Counted from the first letter of the stretch, positions 21,777 through 32,714 are shown. The stretch: 64,000 nucleotides of DNA from Azorinus chamasolen (GCA_963576725.1 OY755240.1:64506412-64570411), one strand, 5' to 3'. Made by a program: numbers and translations. The notes: generated by a model not told the origin, from the letters alone.

Positions 21777-22226
21777 CCCTCTACTTAATAAATAAGCCTC
21801 TCCATGCGTTTGCAAACAAAGTAGATACAGATCAGACGGCTCCTATAGGAATGGTCTGACCAGGATCTTAACTGTTTGCTTATGGAAAACATGTAGATTA
21901 TGATTCTAAAGTGTCTGCCATGGGCAACAATTAATGTTTTCATGCGCCATTATAAATACAGTAAAAAACCGCTAATGCGATCACCAAAACATGTATAATT
22001 ACGAGTGGTAGAGGAAGGTGTAGCTTAATGCAGGGCGAAAGTAATGCAGAAAGCTCGGAGCTTTCTGCATTACTTTCGTCCAGCATTATGCAATCACCTG
22101 TTTATAAAAACAGTCATGTGTGTTCCTTAAGTGGTCGCATTAGAGGGGTTCTACTGTATTAAGCTAATTAGCATTCACGGTATAATTACTCCGGACTTCC
22201 TACATGAATATTCAATGAGTAAAGGG
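21777..22226 (-). mobile_element. TTAA-G MITE interrupted by TA-B; flanked by TTAT
   Basis: Left end 'ccctctacttaataaataag', hairpin 'gcaaacaaagtagatacaga', then the G flank broken by TA-B (21959-22156) and resumed as 'ttaagctaattagcattcac', right end 'aatgagtaaaggg'. Both flanks read TTAT (21773-21776 and 22227-22230) instead of TTAA. A second G-type core lies just left, at 21708-21772. Confidence 0.7.
21959..22156. mobile_element. TA-B MITE nested in TTAA-G
   Basis: TA at 21957-21958 and 22157-22158. Ends 'cagtaaaaaaccgctaatgc' and 'gcattagaggggttctactg'. Hairpin 'cgaaagtaatgcagaaagct' with a shortened centre. Confidence 0.85.
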
Positions 22227-22239
22227 TTATACATGCATA

Positions 22240-22368
22240 CTATAGATATGATTCGACAGTTTCTCATCCTCTGCCATGGCCGAACATTCCAGTGTCCGTG
22301 TGCTATTATAACAATTATTCTAATTAATATTCGTGATGTCATACATACATAACTATTCATGGAGTAAA
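22240..22368 (-). mobile_element. TTAA-G right-half fragment
   Basis: 'tatgattcgacagtttctca', 'attaatattcgtgatgtcat' and 'actattcatggagtaaagg' are the G flank without its hairpin half. Confidence 0.55.
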
Positions 22369-22382
22369 GGCTCAGAATTTAA

Positions 22383-22634
22383 CAGTTTAGTCCTTAAATA
22401 CACCTTTCTACGCCTTGGAAAACATACTAGACCCAGATCAGACGCCTCCTGTAGGAGCTGTCTGATCTGGGTCTGCTCTGTTTCCTTATGGTATGATATA
22501 GATATAATTCAAATGTTTCTGCCAAGGCCAAAAAGTCACGTGTTCATGCACATTTGCTATTATAATAACAAATCGAATGGATATTCAAGATGTGATATTT
22601 TTACATTAATAATTATATCCATTGAGCAAAGGGT
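22383..22634 (-). mobile_element. TTAA-G MITE
   Basis: TTAA at 22379-22382 and 22635-22638. Hairpin 'cccagatcagacgcctcctg' ... 'ctgtctgatctgggtctgct'. Confidence 0.75.
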
Positions 22635-22713
22635 TTAATAGACCGAATTTTCACAGCTGAATAAGGGTGAAAATATGTCACCCATGCTCACCTTATCTCG
22701 GTTTGTAGGTTAA

Positions 22714-23150
22714 CTGTTTAACTCTTTCGCCGCCAAATAAATTTCGTCTGCTGAAATTATCGTCTGCTTCAGGATTCAAATTGGAGCTGCCTTCAATTTA
22801 TTTAACCCTTTCCCTCATAGGCTATGTTTAGACCCAACCTCTTTGAATAAATCTACCGAAAAGGAGCATTAACTAGAGAAAGGAGAAGTTTAGAATTTTG
22901 TAGTTTGAAACCATTGTGATAAATAGAGAATTTGCTCCTATAGGAGCAAATGCTCTATTTATCACAATGGTTTCAACAGGTGACTATTGCAGCGGCGTCG
23001 AAAGGTGTCAATATGAGGGAATGGGTTAAGACTATAGTTAAAGTGTCAAACAGTTTGGATCCTGATGAGTCGCTGATTTATTAGGTGTCACATCTTGATC
23101 CAAACTGTTTGCAAAAGACATCTGCTTGTTTATGAAACTATGTCTTATTT
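22714..23150 (+). mobile_element. TTAA-H MITE interrupted by TTAA-J
   Basis: Left part 'ctctttcgccgccaaataaa' and 'ttcgtctgctgaaattatcg', then TTAA-J (22806-23025), then the H core 'gtgtcaaacagtttggatcc' ... 'cttgatccaaactgtttgca'. The far end is not recognised. Confidence 0.65.
22806..23025 (-). mobile_element. TTAA-J MITE nested in TTAA-H
   Basis: TTAA at 22802-22805 and 23026-23029; 220 bp, the same length as at 4162. Hairpin '..agaatttgctcctatagga' and 'gcaaatgctctatttatcac'. Confidence 0.9.
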
Positions 23151-23281
23151 TACAGGTTCTGCCATGAAAAAAAGTCCATGTGCTCGTGTGCCTTTATAAA
23201 AGTGTATCTAATCAATATTCGTGATGTCATAATTTCTGACCCGGATGTGCTCTGTTAGCTGATAGAATTGTGTATACATGT

Positions 23282-23636
23282 ATTATAATACAAACGATGT
23301 TTTGAGCCGAATACCATATGAGCAAACGATATTTTGAGCAGATAACAATATGAACAATCGATATTTTGAGCCTAGTACAACGTGAACTAATGATATTTTA
23401 AGCTGACTACAATGTGAGTAAATTACTCACATTGTTGTAAATTATGCATTTAGCAGACTACAATGTTAACACGACAAACGGTATTTTGATCCGACTAGCA
23501 TGTAAGCAAATGATATTTTGATCCGACTATAATATGAACAATCGATGCTTTGATTTGAGCTGACTACAAAGTGGGCAAACGATATTTTGAGCTGACAACA
23601 ATATGAACAAGTGGTATATTGAGCTGACTACAATGT
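23282..23636 (+). repeat. 32-bp satellite array, left part
   Basis: Units of the form 'gtgaacaaacgatattttga' 'gctgactacaat', about eleven diverged copies, cut off by a LINE at 23637 and resumed at 27825. Confidence 0.85.
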
Positions 23637-24172
23637 CGGTGTAGAATTGCGCCAGGTGTAGGCTGCACTTTCTTTGCTCTCATTGTTTTGAACTTTATCA
23701 GCAAATTGTCATGAAGTTGTATGAATGTGACAAGAGTGTATATATGTTGATATGGTGATTTTATTCGGGATTTTTTATGCTGAATTTTGTTAATTTTAAC
23801 CAAAAAGATATTGCTAAATATTCAATTGGTTTTAAATCAGTGTGTATTTTGCCCTAAGGTATGATGAGTGAGCGTATATCAAGGACTGTACAATACAATA
23901 GGTATGCACTATACAGTATCGGATAATCAGACACAATAACACCTAACCAAACTGTTATGGCAAGACTGAAACAGTTAGGTATTTTAAGGTATCGGGGTAC
24001 CAGAGGGGGGAAACGGTTCAGTAAGACGTATTTGGGATACAAATCAAGGGATTAATATCAACAACTTACAAACTTTGCCTGAAGTGATCCCCACCATTAT
24101 AAATATACATGGCTCAAACACTTCACATCCATCCAAACGTAGATCTGTCAATCTGAACCTGGTGAAGATTAA

Positions 24173-24393
24173 CCCATTACCTTATAGGCTATTCTTAGAT
24201 ACAACCTCTTTGAATAAAACTACCGAAAAGGATCATTAACTAGAGAAAAGGAAAATTTTAGAATTTTGTAGTTTGAAACCAATTTGATAAATAGAGCATT
24301 TGCTCCTATATGAGCAAATGCTCTATTTATCACAATGGTTTCACAAAGTGACTTTTACAGAGTCGTCAAAAGTCGCCAATATAAGGGAAAGGG
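24173..24393 (+). mobile_element. TTAA-J MITE inside the LINE
   Basis: TTAA at 24169-24172 and 24394-24397; 221 bp. Removing the element and one TTAA joins 'L-V-K-I' to 'K-R-S-S-F-N' in one frame, so the LINE was coding through this point before insertion. Hairpin centre GCTCCTATATGAGC. Confidence 0.92.
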
Positions 24394-25415
24394 TTAAGCG
24401 CTCAAGTTTCAATGTTGTGGAGGGCCAAACTAATGTAAAAGTTTGTTGCTTAAACCCAAGATCTGTAAAGAACAAAACTCTAGCTATATATGACTATATC
24501 ATTTCAAACCATCTTGATATTTTTGCCGTGACGGAAACGTGGCTTGGAACATCCATTGACAAAACATGTATTAGTGAACTCGTTCCCTCTGGCTACCTGA
24601 TCCAACATGTCCCTCGCTGTGGTAAACGCGGTGGTGGTGTAGCACTTATATACAAATCCTCTATAGATATCGATATGGTAGAATCAGGTACGAATAATAA
24701 TTTTTCCAACTTTGAGTTCATAGAATGTAACATAACTATAAATGGCTACTCATTACGTCTAGCAGTGATATATAGACCACCACCAACACGAGAGAATGGC
24801 TTCAAAACTACTGACTTTCTTGAAAAAGAATGGCCTGTATTTCTTTCAAGATATGCCATTACAGACAAAAACATCATAATTTTTGGTGATTTAAATTTCC
24901 ATTTAGATACTCCCACAGATACTGCCCGATTTATTAGCTGTCTTGACTCATGTGGTATGAGGCAACATGTCAATGAACCCACACATGTTGGTGGACATAC
25001 GCTAGATGTCGTGATCACTAGAGATACCGACAACATAGTTTCTAACATAGACGTTAGCGATCCCGGGTTCTCTGATAATTCTGGAAAATTGACACGTGAT
25101 CATTTTGCAGTGACTTTCAGTGTTAAAGCGGCAAAACCTGCTCCCATTAGCAAGACTGTAGCTTTTCGTAGATTACGCTCTATAAATGTTGATGCCTTTA
25201 AAAACGACATCCAGACATCAACAATTCTCAGCCAGTCTTTAGAATGTATAGACCTTGACGGCCTAGTTAACTTGTACACAGAGGAGATGTCAGCACTTAT
25301 CAACAAGCATGCTCCACTCCGTACAAAAACTATTATACTAAGACCATCTTGTCAGTGGTTTCACGAGGATCTACACGCTGCTAAACACTTGAAACGTAAA
25401 CTTGAACGACAATAG
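24394..25415 (+). pseudogene. LINE endonuclease (APE-type) domain
   Basis: An apurinic-type endonuclease that nicks target DNA for target-primed reverse transcription. Visible motifs in order: 'CCLNPRSVKNKT' (N-terminal Asn), 'DIFAVTETWLG' (catalytic Glu), 'AVIYRPP', 'IIFGDLNFHLD' (Asp/Asn), 'TLDVVITR' and 'TRDHFAVTFSV' (final Asp-His). The frame continues to a TAG at 25413, just after 'HLKRKLERQ', where related elements keep coding ('RKTKLTVHHEIYRN' follows in the same frame). An ATG within the inserted J element gives a longer apparent frame, which is artefactual. Confidence 0.85.
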
Positions 25416-26587
25416 CGTAAAACCAAATTAACAGTTCACCATGAAATCTACAGAAACCAATGTGCAAAAACCAATAAATTATTTAGTCAGGCTAGAGCCA
25501 ATTATTATTCTGACAAAGTCAACTCCTGTGGACACGACCAGAAAGGTATGTTTAAGGTGACTAAACATCTGTTAGGTTCTTCAAACGATATTGTTTTACC
25601 TTTCTTCGAATCGCCCAAGAAACTGACAGAGGATTTTCTGACTTTTTCACTAACAAAATAGAGGCCATTAGGTGTGACATATCTTCAAAAACGCAGATTG
25701 AGTGTGACTACCCGAAAACTGAATCTGATACGGCTCCATTGAAAAATGCACCTTCAAAAAAGCAAGTTGAGCATGATTACGCGAATATTGAACCTGTTAC
25801 GGTTCAAGTAGAAAATCTGACAACATTTACTCCTGCTACATCAAAGGAGGTGAAACAAATCATATTACAGTCTCTAAATAAATCCTGTGAATTAGACCCG
25901 ATACCAACATGGTTATTAAAATTATGTCTCGATGAACTTTTGCCAGTTTTAATGAAAATTATCAACCTGTCTCTTGACTCAGCATATGTACCAAAGGCAT
26001 TTAAGATCTCACATGTCAGACCCTCTCATAAAAAAGCCAAATCTGGACCAAATTACAGACCTGTGTCAAATCTCCTATTTATCTCAAAAGTCTTGGAGAA
26101 GGTAGTGGATAAACGTGTTGAACAACACTTGTCAATAAACAATCTTCATGAGGAACATCAGTCGGCATATAGAAAGTTTCACTCAACTGAGACTGCTCTA
26201 CTCAAGGTCCAAAGCGATATTCTAGAGTCACTAGACCAAAACAAGGTTACTGTCCTCGTAGTACTGGACCTCTCCGCTGCATTCGACACTATTGATCACA
26301 GCACACTGCTTGAACGTCTAGAACTTGACTTTGGAATAGGTGGTACACCGCTTGCATGGATGACATCCTATCTCACCGATCGCTTTCAAACTGTGTGCAT
26401 TGACAAAGAACTCTCTGAGCCAGTCCTCATGAAATACAGTATACCACAGGGATCAGTGTTAGGGCCAAAAAACTATATTATGTATACAAAACCCATAGGC
26501 GCAATTTGTAGAAACCATGGACTTAATCATCATTTTTATGCAGACGACTCGCAGCTATACATTGTATATATCATTCGAACCCATTGA
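25416..26587 (+). pseudogene. LINE reverse transcriptase, fingers and palm
   Basis: Follows the endonuclease after a TAG and a one-base shift near 25631-25637. Motifs in order: 'ANYYSDKVNS', 'DFFTNKIEAIRCDI', 'KSCELDPIPTWLL', 'VRPSHKKAKSGPNYRPVSNL', 'HQSAYRKFHSTETAL', 'LDLSAAFDTIDH' (motif A, Asp), 'SIPQGSVLGP' (motif B) and 'HHFYADDSQLY' (motif C, Tyr-Ala-Asp-Asp). All catalytic Asp residues are present. The frame then shifts at about 26560. Confidence 0.88.
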
Positions 26588-26996
26588 CACTACTACACAA
26601 ATGGAAGTTATAAGACGAGTGGAAGCCTGTCTAAACGATGTTGTCTCCTGGATGCACCACAATATGCTAAAACTAAATGCAGATAAAACAGAACTTATAC
26701 TGTTTAACTCCAAATGTAATGCAGAACGCGTATCAAATATAGAAATCAAAGTTGAACATGCTGAGATAAAACCATCAACGTGGGTTCGAAATTTAGGGGC
26801 ATTCCTCGATTCCAACATGAACATGGAACAACAGGTGAATTCTGTATGTAGGTCTTGTTATGCCCAGCTACGACAAATAGGCCATATCAGAAAATATCTT
26901 ACCATTAATGCTACTAAAACCCTAGTAAATTCTCTTGTTACATCCAGACTCGACTATTGTAACTCCCTGCTTTGTGGTTTACCAAAGACAACTTAG
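26555..26996 (+). pseudogene. LINE reverse transcriptase thumb region
   Basis: Continues from the palm in another frame: 'CLNDVVSWMHHNMLKLNADK', 'TELILF', 'VRNLGAFLDSNMNMEQQVNS', 'VCRSCYAQLRQIGHIRKYL', 'LVTSRLDYCNSLLCGLP'. A frameshift near 26990 breaks the next block ('DFQNVAARIITRT'). Confidence 0.85.
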
Positions 26997-26999
26997 AAC

Positions 27000-27444
27000 A
27001 AACTGCAGACTTCCAAAATGTTGCAGCTCGTATCATTACCAGAACATCACGTTTTGACCACTTACACCAGTGTTAAAGGAACTTCACAGGCTCCCAGTGG
27101 AACACCGGATTGATTTTAAACTTTTGACTCACACCTATAAAGCATTGAATGACAAATCTTCAAGTTACATCACAAACATGTTAAAGATATATAAACCACA
27201 GCGTGATTTAAGATAAAAAAAAAATGACTTTATGGCCCTCGTGATACCAAGATCCCACACAGTTACCTATGGTGATCGTAGCTTTGCAAAGGCGGCTCCT
27301 AAGTTGTGGAATGAACTACCGGTGGGAATACGGAAGTCAGCTTCACTTGAGTCTTTTAAAAGAACTCTTAAAACTCATTTCTTTTTTAAAAATATATGGT
27401 GGCTGATGTATATTTTAAGCCCAAATAGCTGTTGCATGTTTTAA
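27000..27444 (+). pseudogene. LINE C-terminal tail
   Basis: After stops and shifts at 27000-27230 the conserved CR1/L2 ending returns: 'SHTVTYGDRSFAKAAPKLWN' and 'SASLESFKRTLKTHFF'. A near copy of the end of the coding tail ('cacgtgaatcttttaaaaga') at 27454-27520 suggests a local duplication. Confidence 0.8.
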
Positions 27445-27824
27445 CTCGGCTACACGTGAATCTTTTAAAAGATCTCGTAAAAATCTTTCCTTTTTAAAGT
27501 ATTATTGTGGCTGATATATATTTTAAGCCTAAACAGCGGTTGCATGTTTTAACTATAGAAATAGTATGCCATCAACTTTGCTTCATTCTCTTATCATAAT
27601 TGTATTATACCTTGCTAGGCATATGGATTTTAAATTTTGAGGTTATGCGATGTTCTTTTTATACCTTAGAAATACACTGTAAATGTTTTTGTTTTGTTTA
27701 TTATGTTTTTATTTCTATTTCATATCTTATATTTTCTTTAATTTCTGCTTTAGTATGTATTAATGTTTTAATTGTAAAGCACTTTGAACGTATTTAGATA
27801 TGAAAAATGGTATAATAATAATAA

Positions 27825-28520
27825 TACAATGTGAACAAACAATATTTTGAGCAGACTACAATATGAACACATACTAGTTTGAGCAAACTACAATGTGAAC
27901 GAACGGTATTTTGAGCTGACTACAATGTAAACAAACGATATTTTGAGCAGAATACAATGTAAACAAACACTATTTTGACAGCCAACTACAAAGTGAACAA
28001 TGGTTATTTTGAGCCGACTACAATGTGAGTAATTAGTAGTAGAATTTAACAGACAACAATGTTAGCAACATGAACGATAGTTTGCACCAACTACAATATG
28101 AACAAGTGGTATCTTGAGCTGACTACAATGTGACCAAACGATATTTTTGGACTACAATGTGAACAAATGGTATTTTGAGCAGACTACGATGTGAAAAAGA
28201 TTATGCTTGAGACAGACTATAATGTGAACTAACGGTGTTTTGAGCTAACTGCATTGTGAACAAACAATATTTTGAGTATACTACAATGTGAACATATGCT
28301 ATTTGGAACAGACTACAATGTGAACAAACGAAATTTGGAGCTTACTACAATGTGAACAAACAATATTTTGAGCATGCTACAATGTGAACAAACGATATTT
28401 GGAGTAGATTACAATGTACACAAACGATATTTGGAGCTAACTACAATGTGAACAAACGATATTTGGAGCAACTTCAATGTGAACAATGTCAAACGATATT
28501 TGGAGCTAACTACAATGTTT
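27825..28520 (+). repeat. 32-bp satellite array, right part
   Basis: About twenty units such as 'caatgtgaacaaacgatatt' 'tggagctaacta'; several read 'tttggagc' instead of 'ttttgagc', forming a subfamily toward the right end. Confidence 0.85.
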
Positions 28521-28589
28521 GTGAGCAATAGGGTAATAGCGGTGAAGTTACGCTGAATTTGATCTTGTTTCGTCCTTTGTCTAATACAG

Positions 28590-28807
28590 ACACCTTTTAA
28601 CACATTTGCAAACAGAGTAGACCCAGATCAGACGGCTCCTACAGGAATCATCTGATCAGGGTCTGCTCTGTTTGCTTGATAATTTACGTAGACGTGTTTT
28701 TATAATTTCCGTCAACTTTTTTCTTGTTCGTAATGCGATTATAAAAATCATCTAATTATATGCTATACTGGCATTATTTCTTGAATATTTTTTAAATAAA
28801 GGGTTCA
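28590..28807 (-). mobile_element. TTAA-G MITE
   Basis: 'cacatttgcaaacagagtag', 'cccagatcagacggctccta', 'gatcagggtctgctctgttt', right end 'taaataaaggg'. Confidence 0.65.
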
Positions 28808-28809
28808 AA

Positions 28810-29275
28810 ACTATTTGTAGTTTACCCTAAGGATAGAAGTCACCCCACTGGAAAGAGGCGGGGTCAAACACAGAAGAAGAAACCTCTGTGTTTCCATACA
28901 TCATAAACGTTTCCAGGGCATATGTACTGATGCACGGTGGGATTTAATCCAGAACCAAAGTACCCTGACATATTACACCCAGACATTATACATTCTGAAT
29001 AAATAAGGGCATACAAATGTTTTTAAATAACCATCCTGTCACCAGGTCAACCAATCGCCAATACCCGCCCCGGTGTTGTTGGGAGTGGCCGATGATCATT
29101 CAAGTCTACATATGATTATTGTTTGTGCACACAACCGTATAAGCTAGCGATACCCTGAACATACCGCGTGCATTGTGAATTTAACTGTAAATAAATCAAG
29201 GACTGTTACCGCTTTGAAGGATGCGGTTGAAAAAGAGCATTATTTGGTGAGTAAGTCGTTGAATTATTAAGATTT
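28810..29275. other. No gene or repeat recognised
   Basis: Nothing supported seen. Confidence 0.35.
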
Positions 29276-29283
29276 GTAATTAA

Positions 29284-29517
29284 CCTTTTCCCCCATCAAT
29301 ATTCATAATTGAAATAATGACGTCATGGATATTAATGAGATTAATCTGTTTTAATAGCACATGGACACATGCTTTTTAGCATTGGCAGAAACTATAGAAA
29401 TATATCTATATTATATCATTAGCAAAAAGAGCAGACCCTGATCAGACTGCTCCTATAGGATGATCTTGGTCAATTCTGTTTGCAATGTCATAGAAAGGCA
29501 TATTTATAGAGTACGGG
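29284..29517 (+). mobile_element. TTAA-G MITE
   Basis: TTAA at 29280-29283 and 29518-29521. 'tgacgtcatggatattaatg', 'cagaccctgatcagactgct', right end 'tttatagagtacggg'. Confidence 0.75.
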
Positions 29518-29538
29518 TTAACGTTGTGTCTACACATA

Positions 29539-29741
29539 CAGTAAAACCTCTCTATAACGGCCACTAAATTTGTAAATTGGTTGGTATTTAGGGCAGGTGG
29601 CTGCTTAAAGCAAGTTTAAAGTAAAACAAAACGCTCCTATAGGAGCGTTTTGATTTACTTTCACCTTGCTTTAAGTAGCCACCTGCCTTCAACACAAAAT
29701 ATTTGATATGATTTAGTGGCCGTTATAGAGAGGTTTTACTG
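29539..29741. mobile_element. TA-A MITE
   Basis: TA on both sides. Ends 'cagtaaaacctctctataac' / 'gttatagagaggttttactg'. Hairpin 'ggtggctgcttaaagcaag' ... 'aaaacgctcctataggagcg'. Confidence 0.88.
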
Positions 29742-29763
29742 TAGTATCTTTGTGATCCTCTCA

Positions 29764-29905
29764 TAATTGGATTTCGTTCGATTTTGACTACTTCCGATTC
29801 GACCAAGCTTTAAAGATACTATTGATTGGGTGTCAAACAGCTTGGATCCTGATTAGACGCAGATTTACTCGGCGTCCCATCAGGATCCAAGCTGTTTGTA
29901 GATAC
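29764..29905 (+). mobile_element. TTAA-H2 fragment
   Basis: 'tgactacttccgattcgacc', 'gggtgtcaaacagcttggat', 'ctcggcgtcccatcaggatc'. Terminal TTAA not found. Confidence 0.6.
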
Positions 29906-29957
29906 GTATCGGGCTGCGGATATCGGGATAAGCCTTTTATAGAAGCTGTACTTCATT

Positions 29958-30144
29958 TAAACGCCCTTTCACGTATTTTACAACAGTGTAGATCCAGATC
30001 AGGGTCTGCTCTGTTCGCTAATGGGGTTTGAAATATCTGTTTCTTTACCTTCTAAAAAGGCTACAAGGTTCCACCTTACATATTTCATTATAAACTATTT
30101 TGTCCATGAATATTGAGTAGGTATTGAAATTTGGAATAAACGGG
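29958..30144 (+). mobile_element. TTAA-F MITE with collapsed hairpin
   Basis: 'acagtgtagatccagatcag' runs straight into 'ggtctgctctgttcgctaat', so the whole palindrome centre is deleted. The F flank 'ttccaccttacatatttcat' is intact. Confidence 0.6.
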
Positions 30145-30429
30145 ATTAACCAGTTTTAGCTGTATCTTTTAGTGAACTTGTCCAAATGTGAATTTTATAT
30201 TTATCTCAAGTTTCATTTTGATGGATGTTATGCAATAATTCTTTTCTCCAATACGAAACTAATTTTGTGAATCAAACAGCATATATCTACATGTATATCC
30301 TGATCAGAGTTGTTTTTCGGGAGTCTTCTGATCTAGGTCTACATTGTTTTACTGAACCCTTTTTAAGAAACATCAGATGCTTTCTTGTGATTGTTGTTTT
30401 TTCAAATACAAAGAGTCACGGTATTGTCG

Positions 30430-30755
30430 TAACATTGGAGGGTCGTTGTCGTTGTTATTTAGAACGTCATACCTTCGTTATAATCGTTTTCGTTGTCACG
30501 GTCGTTGTCATCGTTATCGTTCTCATCGTGGATTCAATAGTTATCGTTGCCATTGTCGTTGCCATCGTTTTCGTTGTCATCGTCATTATCAATGTCGTTG
30601 TCATCGTCATGATCAATATCGTCGTTGTCATCGTCGTCATCTTTATTACCGTTGTCATCGTCGTCATAATCGATATCGTTCTCATCGTCGTTGCAATGGT
30701 TATCGTTGTCATCGTCGTTGCACTCGTTATCATCGTTGTCGCTATCGAGAGCACA
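30430..30755 (+). repeat. Imperfect (GTTGTCATC)n-type minisatellite
   Basis: Mixed repeats of 'gttgtcatcgt'. They explain the Val/Ile, His/Arg, Thr and Asp/Asn-rich frames on both strands; no real protein is indicated. Confidence 0.85.
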
Positions 30756-30762
30756 CAGAGTA

Positions 30763-30977
30763 CAGTAAAACCCCACTAATGAGACCACCAAAAAGGGGCG
30801 TAATTCACAGTGGCAAGGGCAGGTGGTTGCTTAATGCAGGACGAAAGTTATGCAGAAAGCTCCTATAGGAGCTTTCTGCATAACTTTCGTCCTGCATTAA
30901 GCAACCACCTGCTTATGAAAACAGCCATGTTTGTTTAAGTGGTCCCATTAAGTGGTCGCATTAGCGGGGTTCTACTG
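30763..30977. mobile_element. TA-B MITE, best preserved copy
   Basis: TA on both sides; 215 bp. Ends 'cagtaaaaccccactaatga' and 'gcattagcggggttctactg'. Perfect core: 'cgaaagttatgcagaaag' CTCCTATAGGAG 'ctttctgcataactttcg'. Confidence 0.9.
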
Positions 30978-31024
30978 TATATGCTGGATTTTTTCGACAC
31001 ACACTGACTAAACACTAAACATAT

Positions 31025-31232
31025 TACCCCTTTCCTCCATGACTATTATTTTTTTAAAAAAAAAAATACTGTATGAATATTCATAGACTGAATTATGAGT
31101 TATCTGAACCACAAAAGGAAATGTTTAGCTGTGATAGAAACTTCTGAATCGGATCTATATTATTCCATAAGGAAATAAAGCTGACTCTGGTGCAAAGGTG
31201 TCACAAGTAGTCTTTATGAGTGAGTCTAAGGG
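31025..31232 (+). mobile_element. TTAA-G MITE, degenerate, abutting TTAA-F
   Basis: 'cccctttcctccatgactat' at the left and 'atgagtgagtctaaggg' at the right. Its right TTAA (31233-31236) is also the left TTAA of the next element. Confidence 0.6.
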
Positions 31233-31236
31233 TTAA

Positions 31237-31452
31237 CCCTTTCCCTGTTCTATGTTTATTCCAAATTTCAATACCTACTGAATATTCATGGACAAAATAA
31301 ATATCATGAAATATGGAAAGTGGAGCATTGTAGCCATTTTAGAAAGGCTGTTTAATAGTCTTAAATAGAAAGTAAAGAAATCGATCTATCAAATTCCTCA
31401 TCTGGGTCTTCTCTGTTTACAAAGGCTGAATACACGTTTATATGAGGGAAAT
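31237..31452 (-). mobile_element. TTAA-F MITE with collapsed hairpin
   Basis: 'ccctttccctgttctatgtt' to 'tatatgagggaaatgg'. Half of the hairpin is missing ('aaattcctcatctgggtctt'). Confidence 0.65.
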
Positions 31453-31489
31453 GGTTGAACAGCATAATTATATACATAAAATCCATTAA

Positions 31490-31700
31490 CTCTTTCGCTG
31501 CCAAATTTTGTTGTCTGCAAACTTTGTCGTCTGCTCTAATTTTCTTACTTTTCTCTTCATTATTATTGCAAAGAGACCATGCTCACAGCAACACACATTT
31601 TGGATCCTGATGAGAAGCCGAGTTACTCGGCGTCTCATTTGGATCCAAACTGTTTGCATAGGTAATCACAGATGCGACATTTGTCAGCGATTTCCAAGAG
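31490..31700. mobile_element. TTAA-H MITE
   Basis: TTAA at 31486-31489 and 31701-31704. Twofold 'gtcgtctgc', hairpin 'ggatcctgatgagaagccga' ... 'cggcgtctcatttggatcca'. Confidence 0.8.
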
Positions 31701-31745
31701 TTAAGCCTTTGTACCGTAATCGCCATTATAAAAAGAGTAGACCCA

Positions 31746-32177
31746 GGGCCCGTATTCACAAAGCGCTGAGTCTGAAACTTAGACTCAAAACTCAAACTGA
31801 ATATGCCAAAACCTCAACCATGCCTCTGCAAAATGGAATGAGCATTGTCATAAATTATTCTTTTACAGCTTAAATTGGCATACTTATTTCTTAAGTTGAT
31901 TAAAACAATATTATTCAAGTTGTGGTAGTTTCCATTCTAAGTCTTGAGTCTGAATTTCAGACTCAGTACTATTATAAGGGTTCTCTGATCAGGATCAGTT
32001 CTATCTACATATATGTTACACGTACTAGTCTCAAGGTTATAAAAGTGTTTTGCTTGAGTCTGAGTTCGTTCATCATCAAGCATGTGATTGGTCACATTTT
32101 TGAACAAGCTCAATATCTGATCAATCGGATGCTTGAGAATAAACTCAGACTCAGAAGTTTTATAACAGTGGAGCCTG
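31746..32177. mobile_element. Harbinger-type MITE (family L)
   Basis: Left end 'gggcccgtattcacaaagc', right end 'ttttataacagtggagcct'; both resemble the region upstream of the Harbinger transposase. Inner words 'gagtctgagt' and 'ctcagactcag' mark both sides. Likely mobilised by a Harbinger transposase. Confidence 0.6.
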
Positions 32178-32239
32178 ATTCTCTACTGTAACAGTAATAC
32201 ATTTCCTGATTTTAATTTTTAATACAAAACTTAAATTAA

Positions 32240-32435
32240 CGCTTTCGCTCTCCATTGTCTGTTCGGATCCAGATGTGATACCGAGACACTCGGTGTCTCA
32301 TCTGGATCTAAAATGTTTCTTATAACGGATTTTTTAAAAATTAAAATGAAGAAAAATAAATAGCAGGCTACAGTTTGCAGACGATAAAATTTCCAGACGA
32401 CAAGTTGCAGACGACAAAGTTTGGTGGCGAAAGGA
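32240..32435. mobile_element. TTAA-H MITE, inverted layout
   Basis: TTAA at 32236-32239 and 32436-32439. The hairpin is close to the left end ('ggatccagatgtgataccga'), and three 'cagacgaca' words lie on the right. Confidence 0.8.
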
Positions 32436-32494
32436 TTAATCAAAATACATAATACACGTAACCTGGCATTAACATATTTGAAGAAAGTGTTTAA

Positions 32495-32710
32495 CTCTTT
32501 TGCTGCCAATGGCGCATCTGTGATAACCTATGCAAACAGTTTGGATCCAGATGAGACGCCGAGTAACTCGGTGTCTCATCAGGATCCAAACTGTTTGTTA
32601 CTGTGACTATGGTATTGAAGCAAAAATGAAGAAAATGAAGAAACAAATGAAAAATGAAAATGGTAGCAGACGACAAAATTGGCAGAAGACAGAATTTGGC
32701 AGCGAAAGAG
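32495..32710. mobile_element. TTAA-H MITE abutting TTAA-I
   Basis: TTAA at 32491-32494 and 32711-32714, the latter shared with the next element. Hairpin 'gccgagtaactcggt'. Confidence 0.85.
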
Positions 32711-32714
32711 TTAA

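Larger units (their letters stand above)
23637..27824 (+). mobile_element. CR1/L2-type LINE, nearly full length, inactive
   Basis: The unit lies between two parts of one satellite array; 'tacaatgt' occurs at both junctions and may be the target duplication. Order: 5' region with 'RYLRYRGTRGGKRFSKTYLG'-like coding, endonuclease, reverse transcriptase, C-terminal tail, and a 3' UTR ending in (ATA)n, as in CR1/L2-clade LINEs. About 3.96 kb without the inserted TTAA-J. A nonsense codon (25413) and at least three frameshifts make it non-functional. Confidence 0.85.

Noticed and set aside
24300..24396. Start of the LINE frame at the ATG at 24300
   Set aside because: That ATG lies in the inserted TTAA-J hairpin; the LINE's own coding continues upstream of the insertion.
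29600..29690. Hairpins read as transcription terminators
   Set aside because: They sit in the middle of elements with terminal inverted repeats and target duplications, in a eukaryotic context.
30377..30868. Long frames rich in Val/Ile, His/Arg or Asp/Asn on both strands
   Set aside because: Products of an imperfect trinucleotide-based minisatellite.
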